A stretch of 64,000 bases of DNA from Bacteroidota bacterium (GTDB lineage: Bacteria; Bacteroidota; Bacteroidia; CAILMK01). The stretch's first letter is position 1. The number at the start of each line of letters is the position of its first letter. The stretch is taken from positions 47,070-111,069 of the forward strand of contig JABDBQ010000004.1 in NCBI GenBank assembly GCA_013288555.1, read 5' to 3'. Both the position numbers and the translations under genes were made by a program. Below, one piece after another: positions 1 to 10,537 of this stretch. Under the pieces are notes generated by a model that was not told the DNA's origin, did not search any database, and saw nothing but the letters and a program-made list of their open reading frames with translations.

Positions 1-1
1 G

Positions 2-1810
2 GAAATTAAGGTTCCATTGTACACTGAGAGCCTTTCGCATTTAAAAATTCCTAAAATAGCCCTACCAAAATTCAAAGACTGGGGTGATATTCTTTATTGG
101 CTGATGACCGAAAACGTGCCGGGCAGTTTTCCTTATGCTGCCGGGGTTTATCCTTTCAAAAGAACAGAAGAAGACCCAACCAGGATGTTTGCCGGAGAAG
201 GTGGTCCGGAAAGGACAAACAAACGTTTTCACTATGTAAGTGCTGATTCTTCTTATAAAAGGCTGTCTACCGCATTTGATTCAGTAACGCTATACGGAGA
301 AGATCCGCACCATAGGCCTGATATTTATGGCAAGATCGGGAATGCAGGGGTGAGTATAGCCACAGTTGACGATGCTAAAAAGCTGTATTCCGGCTTTAAT
401 CTGAGTGACCCCGCGACTTCCGTATCGATGACTATTAACGGCCCTGCGCCCATGCTGTTGTCTTTTTTTATGAATGCTGCTATTGACCAGCAATGCGAAT
501 TGTATATCAAAGCCAATGGATTGGAAAAAGAAGTTCAGAAGAAAATTGACAAAATCTATAAAGAAAATGGAGGCGTACGTCCTCAATATATCGGAGAACT
601 TCCTGCCTCAAATAATGGATTAGGCTTGATGCTCCTGGGTGTTAGTGGAGACCAGGTTTTGCCGGAAGATGTGTATCAGAAAATTAAAGCAGAGACCCTT
701 TCAACCGTAAGAGGTACTGTGCAGGCGGATATATTAAAAGAAGACCAGGCCCAGAATACATGTATCTTTTCTACAGAATTTGCCCTTCGCATGATGGGGG
801 ATATTCAATCGTTTTTTATTGATGAGAAAGTAAGGAATTTTTACTCGGTTTCCATTTCAGGATATCATATTGCCGAAGCCGGAGCTAACCCGGTAACACA
901 ATTGGCACTTACCCTCAGCAATGGCTTTACTTTTGTGGAATATTATCTCAACAGGGGCATGCATATCGACGATTTCGCACCTAATCTTAGCTTTTTCTTT
1001 TCGAATGGGATTGACCCTGAGTATTCGGTTATTGGACGTGTGGCGCGCCGTATATGGGCTAAGGCGATGAAGCTGAAATACAATGCCAATGACCGCTCTC
1101 AAATGCTGAAATATCATATTCAGACATCAGGTCGCTCCCTGCATGCCCAGGAAATTGATTTCAATGATATACGCACTACCTTGCAGGCTTTGTATGCCAT
1201 CTATGATAATTGTAACTCTCTGCATACCAATGCCTATGATGAGGCGATTACCACACCAACCGAAGAATCGGTACGTCGAGCCATGGCCATTCAGCTTATC
1301 ATTAATAAAGAACTTGGTCTTGCGAAAAATGAAAACCCGATCCAGGGCTCATTTATCATTGAAGAATTGACAGATCTTGTGGAGGAAGCAGTCTATGCAG
1401 AATTCAACAGGATATCTGATCGGGGAGGGGTTCTGGGTGCCATGGAAACGATGTATCAGCGTGGGTTGATCCAGGAAGAATCATTGTATTATGAAAACCT
1501 CAAACATTCGGGCGAATTCCCGATTATCGGTGTGAATACATTCCTGAGTAAAAGCGGTTCTCCGACCATTATGCCGGCAGAAGTAATCCGTTCTACCCCC
1601 GAAGAAAAAGAAAACCAGATCAATATGGTTCAGGCTTTTCAATACAGAAACAGGAATGTTTCAGCCGAAGCATTGGAGAAACTCCGTGCATCAGCCATCC
1701 ATAATGAAAATGTTTTTGAGCAATTGATGGAAGCAGGCAAAGTTTGTTCTTTGGGCCAGATATCCAATGCCTTGTACCAGGTAGGCGGGCAGTATAGACG
1801 GAATATGTGA
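2..1810 (+). CDS. Methylmalonyl/isobutyryl-CoA mutase family protein, C-terminal part (IcmF-like), truncated by the window start
   Basis: Frame is open to the window edge ([80 protein letters not shown]). The mutase catalytic-domain motifs match fused IcmF proteins. The Met in the ORF track is a TTG codon inside the gene. Confidence 0.9.
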   Translation, partial: EIKVPLYTESLSHLKIPKIALPKFKDWGDILYWLMTENVPGSFPYAAGVYPFKRTEEDPTRMFAGEGGPERTNKRFHYVSADSSYKRLSTAFDSVTLYGEDPHHRPDIYGKIGNAGVSIATVDDAKKLYSGFNLSDPATSVSMTINGPAPMLLSFFMNAAIDQQCELYIKANGLEKEVQKKIDKIYKENGGVRPQYIGELPASNNGLGLMLLGVSGDQVLPEDVYQKIKAETLSTVRGTVQADILKEDQAQNTCIFSTEFALRMMGDIQSFFIDEKVRNFYSVSISGYHIAEAGANPVTQLALTLSNGFTFVEYYLNRGMHIDDFAPNLSFFFSNGIDPEYSVIGRVARRIWAKAMKLKYNANDRSQMLKYHIQTSGRSLHAQEIDFNDIRTTLQALYAIYDNCNSLHTNAYDEAITTPTEESVRRAMAIQLIINKELGLAKNENPIQGSFIIEELTDLVEEAVYAEFNRISDRGGVLGAMETMYQRGLIQEESLYYENLKHSGEFPIIGVNTFLSKSGSPTIMPAEVIRSTPEEKENQINMVQAFQYRNRNVSAEALEKLRASAIHNENVFEQLMEAGKVCSLGQISNALYQVGGQYRRNM

Positions 1811-1946
1811 TAATAGGCAGCCGGAGGCTGCAAGCTTATTAATCCATAGCGTGGACGTTACGGATGGCGGGGATTGATGTAATCGGTAGTCTTAAGTGTG
1901 CAACTTATAAATTCGTAGAGTGAAATGTGCGAATTGCTGGAAACAG

Positions 1947-2708
1947 CTAAGGATTGAAAATTAGGTTTTCAAAACCTGCGGCCTTAATATAGAGCAACCA
2001 TTTTTTTTCAAATGTCCAGTATAAATCGCCATCTCTAACATAAATCAGGTTAAGTAAATCAATCCAATCATTAACTTGCATTTTCCTGTGACCTAATTCT
2101 AAATCCTTAAAAAACAAGGACATTGTTTCGGTAAATAAAGAAATGGGAGATAAATTGTTAAGTGTTATATCTAATCCAGTTTTGGTCAGTATCAAAGTGG
2201 ATATGAATTGAGCAGCGCTGGGTAATGCGTTTGTTTTACGATGAGCCAATTTACCAGTAGTTTGTCGGATATTGTCATTGATTTTCTGAGCTTCATCATT
2301 AAATATTTGTACTGCATCACCAATCCCTCTTCTAATATTGTCTACGTTGGCCTTTATCACTTTGGTATTTTCTTGCACTTGCTTCTGTATATCATCATCA
2401 ATCATAGAGTTAACTTTTATCATTTCATCATACATATATTCCCCTTCAGACCGATCTGGATCGAAGGATGGAGTATAAATATTAGCCACGTAATCAATAG
2501 GATGAGTAAAAATTTTAGCTGTGGCAAATTCAATAAGAGCTGAGCATGCCTGTTTAACTTTTATTGGCGATTTATACAGGTTTTCACTATTCCCAATTTC
2601 AAATAAATTATTCCATGTTGCCACGAGACTGGCGTTTTTAAAATCGGATTTTTTAATCTTCCCGGAACCAATTTTGTACCAAATATTTGTGTCACATATT
2701 ACACGCAT
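1947..2708 (-). CDS. Hypothetical protein with PIN-domain-like ends (putative RNase)
   Basis: 253 aa; N-terminal VICDTNIWY and C-terminal NDWIDLLNLIYVRDGDLYWTFEKKWLLYIKAAGF resemble the acidic-residue pattern of PIN-like nucleases. Confidence 0.5.
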   Translation of the reverse strand: MRVICDTNIWYKIGSGKIKKSDFKNASLVATWNNLFEIGNSENLYKSPIKVKQACSALIEFATAKIFTHPIDYVANIYTPSFDPDRSEGEYMYDEMIKVNSMIDDDIQKQVQENTKVIKANVDNIRRGIGDAVQIFNDEAQKINDNIRQTTGKLAHRKTNALPSAAQFISTLILTKTGLDITLNNLSPISLFTETMSLFFKDLELGHRKMQVNDWIDLLNLIYVRDGDLYWTFEKKWLLYIKAAGFENLIFNP

Positions 2709-2853
2709 AATGACCTATTTTATTTGCTGTTTTAGGTTCTTTTGTTTGGTAATTAATATATTTGTCTTTGGGAGTTTATGGTTATCAATGCGTTGCAAGC
2801 GCTAAACCAAGTGTCACGCTATAAAATCGTGAGCCAGCTATGGGTATTGCAAT

Positions 2854-3171
2854 TTATCTAATTCCACAGTTTACCAATTGCGGATACCCCCTATTAACAC
2901 CTATAATCTTAACTTTTTTGCCAGTTTCCATGTGCAATGTATGTGACCAGTCAAACATCTTGCATTTTATTCCCCCATTCCTGCATGCCAGAGTAACAAA
3001 TATGTCACCCAAAGAATCTTTAATTATGGATTCGATTGTACCATGCACCACTAATGTCTTCCCCTGATATTTTAGGGAACTCATTGCTTCATCATAAAAG
3101 AAGTCATCGCCAAGTTTCTCAGCTGTTATTTCAATATAATCAGGCTCCTGGAAATATTCGTCATTTTTCAT
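2854..3171 (-). CDS. Small OB-fold (tRNA_anti-like) protein
   Basis: 105 aa; YQGKTLVVHGTIESIIKDSLGDIFVTLACRNGGIKCKMFD resembles the OB-fold core of tRNA_anti-like proteins. Confidence 0.5.
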   Translation of the reverse strand: MKNDEYFQEPDYIEITAEKLGDDFFYDEAMSSLKYQGKTLVVHGTIESIIKDSLGDIFVTLACRNGGIKCKMFDWSHTLHMETGKKVKIIGVNRGYPQLVNCGIR

Positions 3172-3223
3172 AATTGCATAATGAACTTTTCTTCCTATAA
3201 CGCTATATTTAGAAGTAGATACC

Positions 3224-3727
3224 TTAGTTACAGTCTAATCTTATTGCTTTGTAGGCATCTGAATATCCCAATTCACCTGCTTTACTTAAATCAGAGCATC
3301 CGCTATCTTTTTGACCTAAAAAGATTTTGTCCATGCCTCTAAAATAATATGCTTCTCCATTTTTGGGTTCAAGTTCTATTGTTTTAGTTAAGTCAGCAAG
3401 ACCGCCATCATGTTGAAAGAGCATTATTTTCGCATGTCCTCGTATATTATAGGCCTTTGCGTTTTTGGCATCGAACCCAATTGCCTTATCACAGTCTACA
3501 ATTGCTCCACGATAATCCATTAATTTATATTTTGTATCTGCTCTAAGAACATAAGGGACTACATTATATAAGTCAATCTCAATAGCTTTGTTATAATCTG
3601 CAATTGCTCCCGTGAAATCTAACTGTTGAGATTTTGCAATGCCTTGATTAATATAATCTTCAGATGTTTGACAATAACTATTGAGAGTTGCACAAAGAGC
3701 CAGAATAAGAATAAATAACCCTTTCAT
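3224..3727 (-). CDS. TPR-repeat secreted protein
   Basis: Signal peptide MKGLFILILALCATLNSYC, then TPR repeats (GAIADYNKAIEID, GAIVDCDKAIGFD, LADLTKTIELEP). Confidence 0.8.
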   Translation of the reverse strand: MKGLFILILALCATLNSYCQTSEDYINQGIAKSQQLDFTGAIADYNKAIEIDLYNVVPYVLRADTKYKLMDYRGAIVDCDKAIGFDAKNAKAYNIRGHAKIMLFQHDGGLADLTKTIELEPKNGEAYYFRGMDKIFLGQKDSGCSDLSKAGELGYSDAYKAIRLDCN

Positions 3728-4018
3728 TGGAGAAATACTTTGAATAGAAGGCTAAGTTAGCATTAATTCTAAACCCGAATTCAAAAAGAAGTAGTTTTTA
3801 TTATTCCTCTTTCCCCCAGGCCTGTCTCATAACAGACCGGAATAGACTGATAATAAACATATATGCCTATTGAGACATTCTACAAAGCCAACCTGAAACT
3901 CTGTCCGTGATCAGCGTCCCCGCCGATCACTCATGAATGATAGGAACAGGTCGGCTTGGACGTCGAGCCGGGATAAAAAACTTCTCTTCACAATTGTTAA
4001 ATTCTCTTCCCGGTTATT

Positions 4019-4026
4019 TATATTTG
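4019..4026 (+). promoter_or_regulatory. Bacteroidota -7 promoter motif TATATTTG upstream of the SBBP/T9SS gene
   Basis: TTG (3994-3996), N22, TATATTTG (4019-4026), 28 nt before the ATG at 4055; fits TTG-N17-23-TAnnTTTG. Confidence 0.5.
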
Positions 4027-4054
4027 AGGTCATTAAACCTCTATTTAAACCCAT

Positions 4055-7000
4055 ATGAACCGGATCAAATTTTTACTCTTCTTTGCAATTGTATTCCAAT
4101 TTGCAGTTATACAAACTATTGCAGCTCCATCTGCAAAAGCCACGCAACTCATAAAGCACCGGCAATGGAGTTTTATGGAAAACAAAGGGCAGTTAAAATC
4201 TAAAGAGGGTAATTTATGTCCTGAAATAAAATATTATGGACAGAGCGATAAGGAAGGCGTTCGCATTTATTGTCTGGCCGGAAAAATCAGCTTTGTTTTT
4301 ACAAAAACAGAAAAGGGACCAACAACTGTTTCTGAAGCAACCGGAACACCTGAAATAAATCCCTTTGAAAAATATGATTTGTTGAATCAGAATAAAGGCA
4401 AACCTGAAATCAAATCGACCACAATAAGCACCTCAAGGACTGATCTGGTATTTGTAAATTCAAACCCGGACACCCGGATTACAGGGTCTGACAAGAAGTC
4501 CTATTTTGAAAATTATTATACCACAGGGGATGCGAATAAGGGTATAACACAAGTCCATTCATTTGGCATGATTACTTATACCAATCTATATAAAAATATA
4601 GATATGGTGCTTTATTCATCAGATCACGGGTTGGAATATTCTTTTATAGTGCATCCCGGTGGCGATGTGAATGATATCAAAGTCCGTTGGAATGGCATTG
4701 ACAATTTCATGAATAAAGGCTCGGAGGGCATTGTTTTTTGCAATGCTTTAGGAACCATTAAACAATCAAACCCGGAATCTTTTTCTGAAGGCAGGACCAT
4801 CAGTAGCCAAATGATTCATTCTGGAACTGACTATAGTTTTAAAGTTGAGCGGTACAACCATCATTCCGATTTGATCATTGATCCCAAGCTGGTATGGGCC
4901 ACTTATTTTGGTGGGACTGCAGATGATGAAGCAAGAAGTATTACATTGGATGCTTCCGGTAATATTTATATGTCAGGGACAACCTTTAGCCAGGGAATAG
5001 CAACTTCGGGAGCCTATCAGACTACTGAAATGGGTGGGCAATACTATGGAGACGCATTACTTGTAAAGTTCAGCTATTCAGGAAAGCTACTTTGGGCCAC
5101 TTATTATGGTGGCACGGGAGAAGAAATTGCCAATACAGTGAAAGTAGATGCATCAGGCAAGGTTTATATAAGTGGATATACTAAGAGCAGCTCCGGGATA
5201 GCTACATCAGGGGCATTTCAAACGTCATACGGTGGTGATTATGATGCTTTTCTGGCTCAATTCAATGGTTCCGGAAGCCTGGTATGGAGTACCTATTACG
5301 GCGGCAGCAGCGTTGAAGAAGTATTTAAGATGAGCCTTGACAAATCGGGCAATATTTATTTAACAGGATATACAGGCAGCGATAGTAATATTGCGACAGC
5401 CGGAGCATTTTTAACAAATAATGTTGCGGGTACAAGAGCCTTCCTATCAAAATTTAATAGCTCAGGGAATCTTGTATGGGGTACTTATTATGGCGGTTCT
5501 TCACTGAATGAAAGCTTTTCTGTTTGTTGTGACGGTGATGACAATGTGTATATTACGGGGATTACATTCAGTTCAACAGATATAGCAACAACAGGGAGTT
5601 ACCAGTCATCCTATGGAGGCAGTCAAGATGCTTTTGTAGCAAAGTTTAATAGCTCCGGCAATCGAATCTGGGGGACTTATTTTGGAGGAACAAGCGGAGA
5701 GCAATCATTCGACATCGCTTCAGATGGTGCTGATGCAATTTATCTTGCAGGGTACACTTTGAGTAAAAACGGGATCGCAACTTCCGGCGCCTGGCAAACA
5801 TCATACGTTGGGTCGTTCCAAACTTTCCTTGCAAGATTTAATACTTCAGGTAGTCTTGACTGGTCTACTTACTATGGCGGGGGATATGATGAAGCAGCTG
5901 GTGTGTTTGTTGATATAGCAGGGGAAATAAATATGGTGGGATTTTCTAAAACTACAACCCAAATAGCCACTACCGGCGCTTATCAAACCTCTTATAGTGG
6001 AGGCTATGACGGTTACCTGGCAAGATTCAACAAATCAGGTAATCTGGACTGGGGATCCTACTACGGTGGATCAGGTGATGAATTAATCCTGAATGTAACT
6101 GGTGATCCATCAGGGAATATTTACTTTGCCGGTTATACAAGCAGTAAATCAGCTATCGCAACTTCCGGAGCTTATCAGACTTCCTATGGAGGAGGTACTT
6201 ATGATGCTTTTTTGGCAAAGTTTTCTTTCGGTTATAAAAACGATGCGGGTATTTCCAGGATCTATAGCCCACAGGGTAATTTCTGCGCCAAATTTGACAC
6301 AATTAAGGTTCGTCTAAATAATTATGGATCAGACACATTGACAAGCGTTTATATTGGATTTAATTCAAAAACAGCACTCAGTCCTTATCACTGGACCGGG
6401 AAATTAGCGCCCGATAGTTCGGTTGAAGTTGTTTTTGGGACTTATAATTTTTCGTCTTTAGGCAGTTATAAGGTTTCTGTATATACTTATAGCCCAAATG
6501 GTGTTACCGATTCTGTACCATCTAATGACACTGCCATAGTATTAGATACTGTTTATGGTGCCCCTTCAATTGTAACCGGTGGAAATAAAGTTATATGCCA
6601 GGGCAGTTCCGTCATCCTCGGAGGCACTGCTGTTTCGGGAAATTCATATTTATGGTCCAGTATTCCGGCAGGCTTTAGCTCAACAGTGTCCAATCCAAGT
6701 GTAAATCCGACAGACAGTACGGTTTACAATCTCACTGAAACAACGCAACAGGGATGCAGTGCTTCAGGCAAAGCAATCATTTCTATTAGTAAAATTCTCC
6801 CGGCAAATGCGGGAACAGACGAGACGATCTGTTCGGGAACTTATGTAACTATAGGAGCAACTGCGCTTTCAGGGATTAATTATTCATGGGCATCTATCCC
6901 AACAGGTTTTACATCCACATCAAGTAAGCCTTATGTGCACCCTGACGCCACAACAATTTACATCCTTACTGAGACAAATAAAGCAGGTTGCAGCAAATCA

Positions 7001-8023
7001 GATTCAGTTATCATCAAAACCCTTCCGCTTCCCAAGGCAATTGCAGGCCTAAGTAAAATTATCTGCGATGGGGACGAAGATACCCTTGGAGCGAAAGCTG
7101 ATATCGGAAGCCAATACAGTTGGGTTAGTTCCCCTTCTGGATTTAGCTCAACGGTAGCAAACCCTGTTGTTAAACCAACATCATTGAAAACGATTTACAT
7201 AGTAACCGAAACGAGCAATATGGGTTGCAGTAAAACGGATTCGGCTACTTTAACTTTAAGCCCTCTGCCACAGCCAAATGCAGGTACGGCGTCCAGTATA
7301 TGCAATGGCTCATCTGTTGCAATTGGTTCAAAAGCGATTAATGGCAATACTTATAACTGGACAAGTAACCCAAAAGGATTCTTTTCTAACGCTGCAAACC
7401 CTTCAGTTTCTCCAGGCAGTACGACTGAATATTATCTTACTGAAACCAATATAAACCATTGCAGTGCAATTGATTCTGTTAAAATAACCGTATATCCATT
7501 ACCTGATGCAGACTGGAAGGCATCCATAAATAAATGTGAGGTTACATTTTCTCCCGATGTACCTACAAATACATCTTATTTCTGGCATTTTGGTGATGGG
7601 GATAGTTCAGATATTTATAATCCTGTCTATGATTATACTTCAAAAGGGTCATTTCATATTAGTCTCATTACTACCAACCAGTATCATTGTAAATCAGAAG
7701 TCGATTCAGTTATTACGATCAATGAGTTATGTACCAATGGAATAAATTCCGAAACCAGCCCCGTTACTTCATTGAATATTTATCCAAATCCTTTTAATAC
7801 TTCGACAACAATTCAATACACGCTTTCCAAGCCTTCGAGAATAAGGATAATTCTATTTGATATAGCAGGGAAACAGGTTGGTATTGTAGAAGATAAAGAT
7901 CAAAATAAGGGAAGTTATAACCTGGAATTGAATGCGGAAAACTACCACTTAATTGCGGGCGTTTATCTCCTGAAAATTTTAACAGATGATGGTATTAGAT
8001 GCAACCGAATTGTGAAATTCTAA
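4055..8023 (+). CDS. Large secreted protein: seven SBBP beta-propeller repeats, four Ig-like repeats, PKD, T9SS type A sorting domain
   Basis: Seven repeats of LVWATYYGGTGxE...GNIYxxGYT...IATSGAYQTSYGG..DAFLAKFN.SG; four repeats of AGxxxxICxGxxVxIG...YxWxSxPxGFSS...P..TTxYxLTETxxxGCS; PKD stretch SYFWHFGDGDSSDIYNPVYDY; C-terminus LNIYPNPFNTSTTIQY...GVYLLKILTDDGIRCNRIVKF. Confidence 0.92.
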   Translation: MNRIKFLLFFAIVFQFAVIQTIAAPSAKATQLIKHRQWSFMENKGQLKSKEGNLCPEIKYYGQSDKEGVRIYCLAGKISFVFTKTEKGPTTVSEATGTPEINPFEKYDLLNQNKGKPEIKSTTISTSRTDLVFVNSNPDTRITGSDKKSYFENYYTTGDANKGITQVHSFGMITYTNLYKNIDMVLYSSDHGLEYSFIVHPGGDVNDIKVRWNGIDNFMNKGSEGIVFCNALGTIKQSNPESFSEGRTISSQMIHSGTDYSFKVERYNHHSDLIIDPKLVWATYFGGTADDEARSITLDASGNIYMSGTTFSQGIATSGAYQTTEMGGQYYGDALLVKFSYSGKLLWATYYGGTGEEIANTVKVDASGKVYISGYTKSSSGIATSGAFQTSYGGDYDAFLAQFNGSGSLVWSTYYGGSSVEEVFKMSLDKSGNIYLTGYTGSDSNIATAGAFLTNNVAGTRAFLSKFNSSGNLVWGTYYGGSSLNESFSVCCDGDDNVYITGITFSSTDIATTGSYQSSYGGSQDAFVAKFNSSGNRIWGTYFGGTSGEQSFDIASDGADAIYLAGYTLSKNGIATSGAWQTSYVGSFQTFLARFNTSGSLDWSTYYGGGYDEAAGVFVDIAGEINMVGFSKTTTQIATTGAYQTSYSGGYDGYLARFNKSGNLDWGSYYGGSGDELILNVTGDPSGNIYFAGYTSSKSAIATSGAYQTSYGGGTYDAFLAKFSFGYKNDAGISRIYSPQGNFCAKFDTIKVRLNNYGSDTLTSVYIGFNSKTALSPYHWTGKLAPDSSVEVVFGTYNFSSLGSYKVSVYTYSPNGVTDSVPSNDTAIVLDTVYGAPSIVTGGNKVICQGSSVILGGTAVSGNSYLWSSIPAGFSSTVSNPSVNPTDSTVYNLTETTQQGCSASGKAIISISKILPANAGTDETICSGTYVTIGATALSGINYSWASIPTGFTSTSSKPYVHPDATTIYILTETNKAGCSKSDSVIIKTLPLPKAIAGLSKIICDGDEDTLGAKADIGSQYSWVSSPSGFSSTVANPVVKPTSLKTIYIVTETSNMGCSKTDSATLTLSPLPQPNAGTASSICNGSSVAIGSKAINGNTYNWTSNPKGFFSNAANPSVSPGSTTEYYLTETNINHCSAIDSVKITVYPLPDADWKASINKCEVTFSPDVPTNTSYFWHFGDGDSSDIYNPVYDYTSKGSFHISLITTNQYHCKSEVDSVITINELCTNGINSETSPVTSLNIYPNPFNTSTTIQYTLSKPSRIRIILFDIAGKQVGIVEDKDQNKGSYNLELNAENYHLIAGVYLLKILTDDGIRCNRIVKF

Positions 8024-8136
8024 GTTTCTGAATGCTGTTTCTGAAATTTTACGCTTGTTTGACCAGTCTCATGCCCCTTTTTCAAAAAATATCAATCTTT
8101 TTGACATAAATCCTTGGATTTTTCGTTTGCCTTTTA

Positions 8137-8144
8137 TACTTTTG
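8137..8144 (+). promoter_or_regulatory. Bacteroidota -7 motif TACTTTTG upstream of the small HTH gene
   Basis: TTG (8114-8116), N20, TACTTTTG (8137-8144). Confidence 0.5.
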
Positions 8145-8189
8145 GTATGTGGTTCTTTAAATTTTTGTTTAACTAAATTTTAAGAAGTT

Positions 8190-8435
8190 ATGGTATTAAC
8201 CTTTGAGGAATTGAGGAAAGTGAAAGACAGTCTTCCACATGGTGCCATCGAGCACATTGCTCATGAGCTTGACCTGGATGTACAAACAGTACGCAACTAT
8301 TTCGGGTCTGATCATTTTGAACATGATAATTTTGTCGGCGCTCATTACGAGTCTGGCATTCATGGTGGCTATGTGAAGCTTGATGATGAACGTATTTACG
8401 AAGCTGCCATGAAACTGGCTGCCCAGGAGGCTTAG
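8190..8435 (+). CDS. Small putative DNA-binding protein (HTH-like)
   Basis: 81 aa; GAIEHIAHELDLDVQTVRNYFG reads as a helix-turn-helix; own promoter-like motif upstream. Confidence 0.7.
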   Translation: MVLTFEELRKVKDSLPHGAIEHIAHELDLDVQTVRNYFGSDHFEHDNFVGAHYESGIHGGYVKLDDERIYEAAMKLAAQEA

Positions 8436-8560
8436 GAAGAGGCCTTTTATTTTATTGTTGGAGCCTGAGTAAAAGACTATGATACAATGTATTATGTTTT
8501 TTACCTGGGCTTTTTTGTTTAAAAATTAATGTAATTGTCTTTTGCATTTTCTCTTTTCAC

Positions 8561-8591
8561 CAACCCCTGACTCCTAACCCCTGACTCCTGA
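8561..8591. repeat. Degenerate heptamer tract H1 (TYAGGNN class, C-rich on + strand)
   Basis: Reverse complement: tcaggag tcagggg ttaggag tcagggg ttg. Confidence 0.85.
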
Positions 8592-8599
8592 TATTTTCA

Positions 8600-8607
8600 T
8601 ACCTTTG
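8600..8607 (+). promoter_or_regulatory. Bacteroidota -7 motif TACCTTTG
   Basis: TACCTTTG immediately upstream of the ATG at 8615; the -33 region lies in the heptamer tract. Confidence 0.4.
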
Positions 8608-8614
8608 CCACAAT

Positions 8615-9055
8615 ATGGAAGATTTAAGCAAATATTACGCAATCGTAGAAGAAGGAATCAGCATGGCCGGAGTAGATCCTGCCCTTTGCAGAACTGAACA
8701 CAACGAAGGTCAATGGAACCTAAAAAGAGGTGAAACTGAATTATGGGTTGACCTGTGGCATGTGGAAGAAGAAAACCATACCTATTTCCAGGTGATGACT
8801 CCTGTTGTCAGCATCCCTGAAGAAGGGAAAGAAAAATTTTACAGAGAGCTGTTAGATCTTAATTACCAGATGATTGGCGCCTATTTCGTAACTTATAAAG
8901 ACGGTGTTTATATCAAGATAACCAAAGAGGCCGAAACCCTTGTTGCAGATGAACTGGTTATTTTAATGAATCGCGTAGGATATTATGGTGAAGTGTTTGA
9001 AGAAGGTTTCAAACGCAAATTTGACGCGAAGAAACTGGAACATGCGGAACATTGA
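8615..9055 (+). CDS. YbjN-like (type III secretion chaperone-fold-like) hypothetical protein
   Basis: 146 aa; pattern WVDLWHVEEENHTYFQVMTPVVSIPEE...FYRELLDLNYQMIGAYFVTYKDGVYIKITKEAETL. Confidence 0.6.
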   Translation: MEDLSKYYAIVEEGISMAGVDPALCRTEHNEGQWNLKRGETELWVDLWHVEEENHTYFQVMTPVVSIPEEGKEKFYRELLDLNYQMIGAYFVTYKDGVYIKITKEAETLVADELVILMNRVGYYGEVFEEGFKRKFDAKKLEHAEH

Positions 9056-9059
9056 AAAA

Positions 9060-9094
9060 TCAGGGGTCAGGAATCAGGCGTTAGGAGTTAGTGG
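9060..9094. repeat. Degenerate heptamer tract H2 (TYAGGNN class)
   Basis: tcagggg tcaggaa tcaggcg ttaggag ttagtgg; overlaps the mtaB stop codon. Confidence 0.9.
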
Positions 9095-10410
9095 CTAACG
9101 CAAGCTTTTGAATGGACTAACTCTGAAATTCTTCCTATAACAACACCTTCGGAATCAATATCTTCCAATAATAAATTATCGATTCTATTTACTTTCACGG
9201 GATCATAAGTGGTTTTCACTTTGATATAGTTGCTGGTAAATCCCTGCATATATTCGCCGTGTTTCTGCTGTTCCCATAATACCGGAAATTCATTCCCGAG
9301 GTTTTCTTCATAAAACAGCCTGCGTTTCTTTTCGGATAAACTTACGAGCATGTCATGACGTTCGCGGCGTGTTGCATCAGGAACTCGTCCTTTGATTCGT
9401 AATGCTGTTGTATTCGGCCTTTCTGAATACGTAAAGACATGAAGATAGGAGACAGGCAGTTCCTTGATAAATTCATAGGTCTCCATAAATTCCTCATCGG
9501 TCTCTCCAGGAAAGCCTACAATAACATCAACACCGATACAGCAATGAGGCATCAGGCTCTTTATTTTAGATACCCTCTCTGCATATAAATCTCTTTTATA
9601 TCTCCGACGCATGGATTCCAGGATCCTATCGCTTCCTGACTGCAAGGGGATATGAAAATGAGGGACAAACTTATCTGAAGAAGCAACGAACTCAATGATT
9701 TCTTCGGTAAGCAAATTTGGTTCTATGGATGAAATACGGAAACGATCTATACCTTCAACTTTATCAAGTGCCTGGATGAGCTGCAGGAAATTTTCACCGG
9801 ATTCATTTTCAAAATCACCGATATTTACCCCTGTTAAAACAATTTCCTTCACGCCTTTGGCTGCAATTTCATCAGCCGCTTTCAATACTTCTTCTATAGC
9901 GCCACTTCGGCTGCGTCCCCGTGCCAATGGAATGGTACAGAAAGCACAGAAATAATCGCAGCCATCCTGGACTTTCAGAAATGATCTTGTCCGGTCTCCT
10001 GCCGACCATGCAGGGTTAAAACTGTGAATATCTTTGATATGTGAATTGAAAATGGCTTGTTCGCAACCATATTCAAGGTTTTGAACATGCGATACAATAT
10101 TGAATTTCTCTGCCGCACCAAGCACAAGATTTACCCCGGGTATTTTTGCAATTTCTTCCGGTTTCAACTGGGCATAGCAGCCAATAACCACTACATTGGC
10201 GAACTCGTTTTGTGCAAGGGCATTTTTTACGACACGTTTGGTTTTCCTGTCGGCATGGTCCGTAACAGAACAGGTATTTACAACATACACATCGGCAGGC
10301 TGCTCAAAATCAACCACATCATATCCGCTATTCTGAAATTGCCGGGCAATAGCAGATGTCTCCGAATAATTCAGTTTACAACCGAGGGTATGAAAGGCGA
10401 TGGTTTTCAA
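9088..10410 (-). CDS. mtaB: tRNA (N6-threonylcarbamoyladenosine(37)-C2)-methylthiotransferase MtaB
   Basis: MKTIAFHTLGCKLNYSETS, VVNTCSVTDHADRK, radical SAM CDYFCAFCTIPLARGRSRS, TGVNIGDF; MiaB/MtaB family. Confidence 0.93.
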   Translation of the reverse strand: MKTIAFHTLGCKLNYSETSAIARQFQNSGYDVVDFEQPADVYVVNTCSVTDHADRKTKRVVKNALAQNEFANVVVIGCYAQLKPEEIAKIPGVNLVLGAAEKFNIVSHVQNLEYGCEQAIFNSHIKDIHSFNPAWSAGDRTRSFLKVQDGCDYFCAFCTIPLARGRSRSGAIEEVLKAADEIAAKGVKEIVLTGVNIGDFENESGENFLQLIQALDKVEGIDRFRISSIEPNLLTEEIIEFVASSDKFVPHFHIPLQSGSDRILESMRRRYKRDLYAERVSKIKSLMPHCCIGVDVIVGFPGETDEEFMETYEFIKELPVSYLHVFTYSERPNTTALRIKGRVPDATRRERHDMLVSLSEKKRRLFYEENLGNEFPVLWEQQKHGEYMQGFTSNYIKVKTTYDPVKVNRIDNLLLEDIDSEGVVIGRISELVHSKACVSH

Positions 10411-10537
10411 GGTTATTTGAAATTGGATATTTGGCCTAACCCGTGCCTCTCCTAAAGGAGAGGAGACAGCGGAGAGCGATATTCAATATTTTTAGCTTTT
10501 ATCAAGCATTCGTAATTTCTAATTCATAATTGATTCT

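Noticed and set aside
8561-9094. Heptamer tracts considered as CRISPR repeats or telomere-like ends
   Set aside because: Units are 7 bp without spacers, there are no cas genes, and the tracts are internal to the contig; not CRISPR and not chromosome ends.
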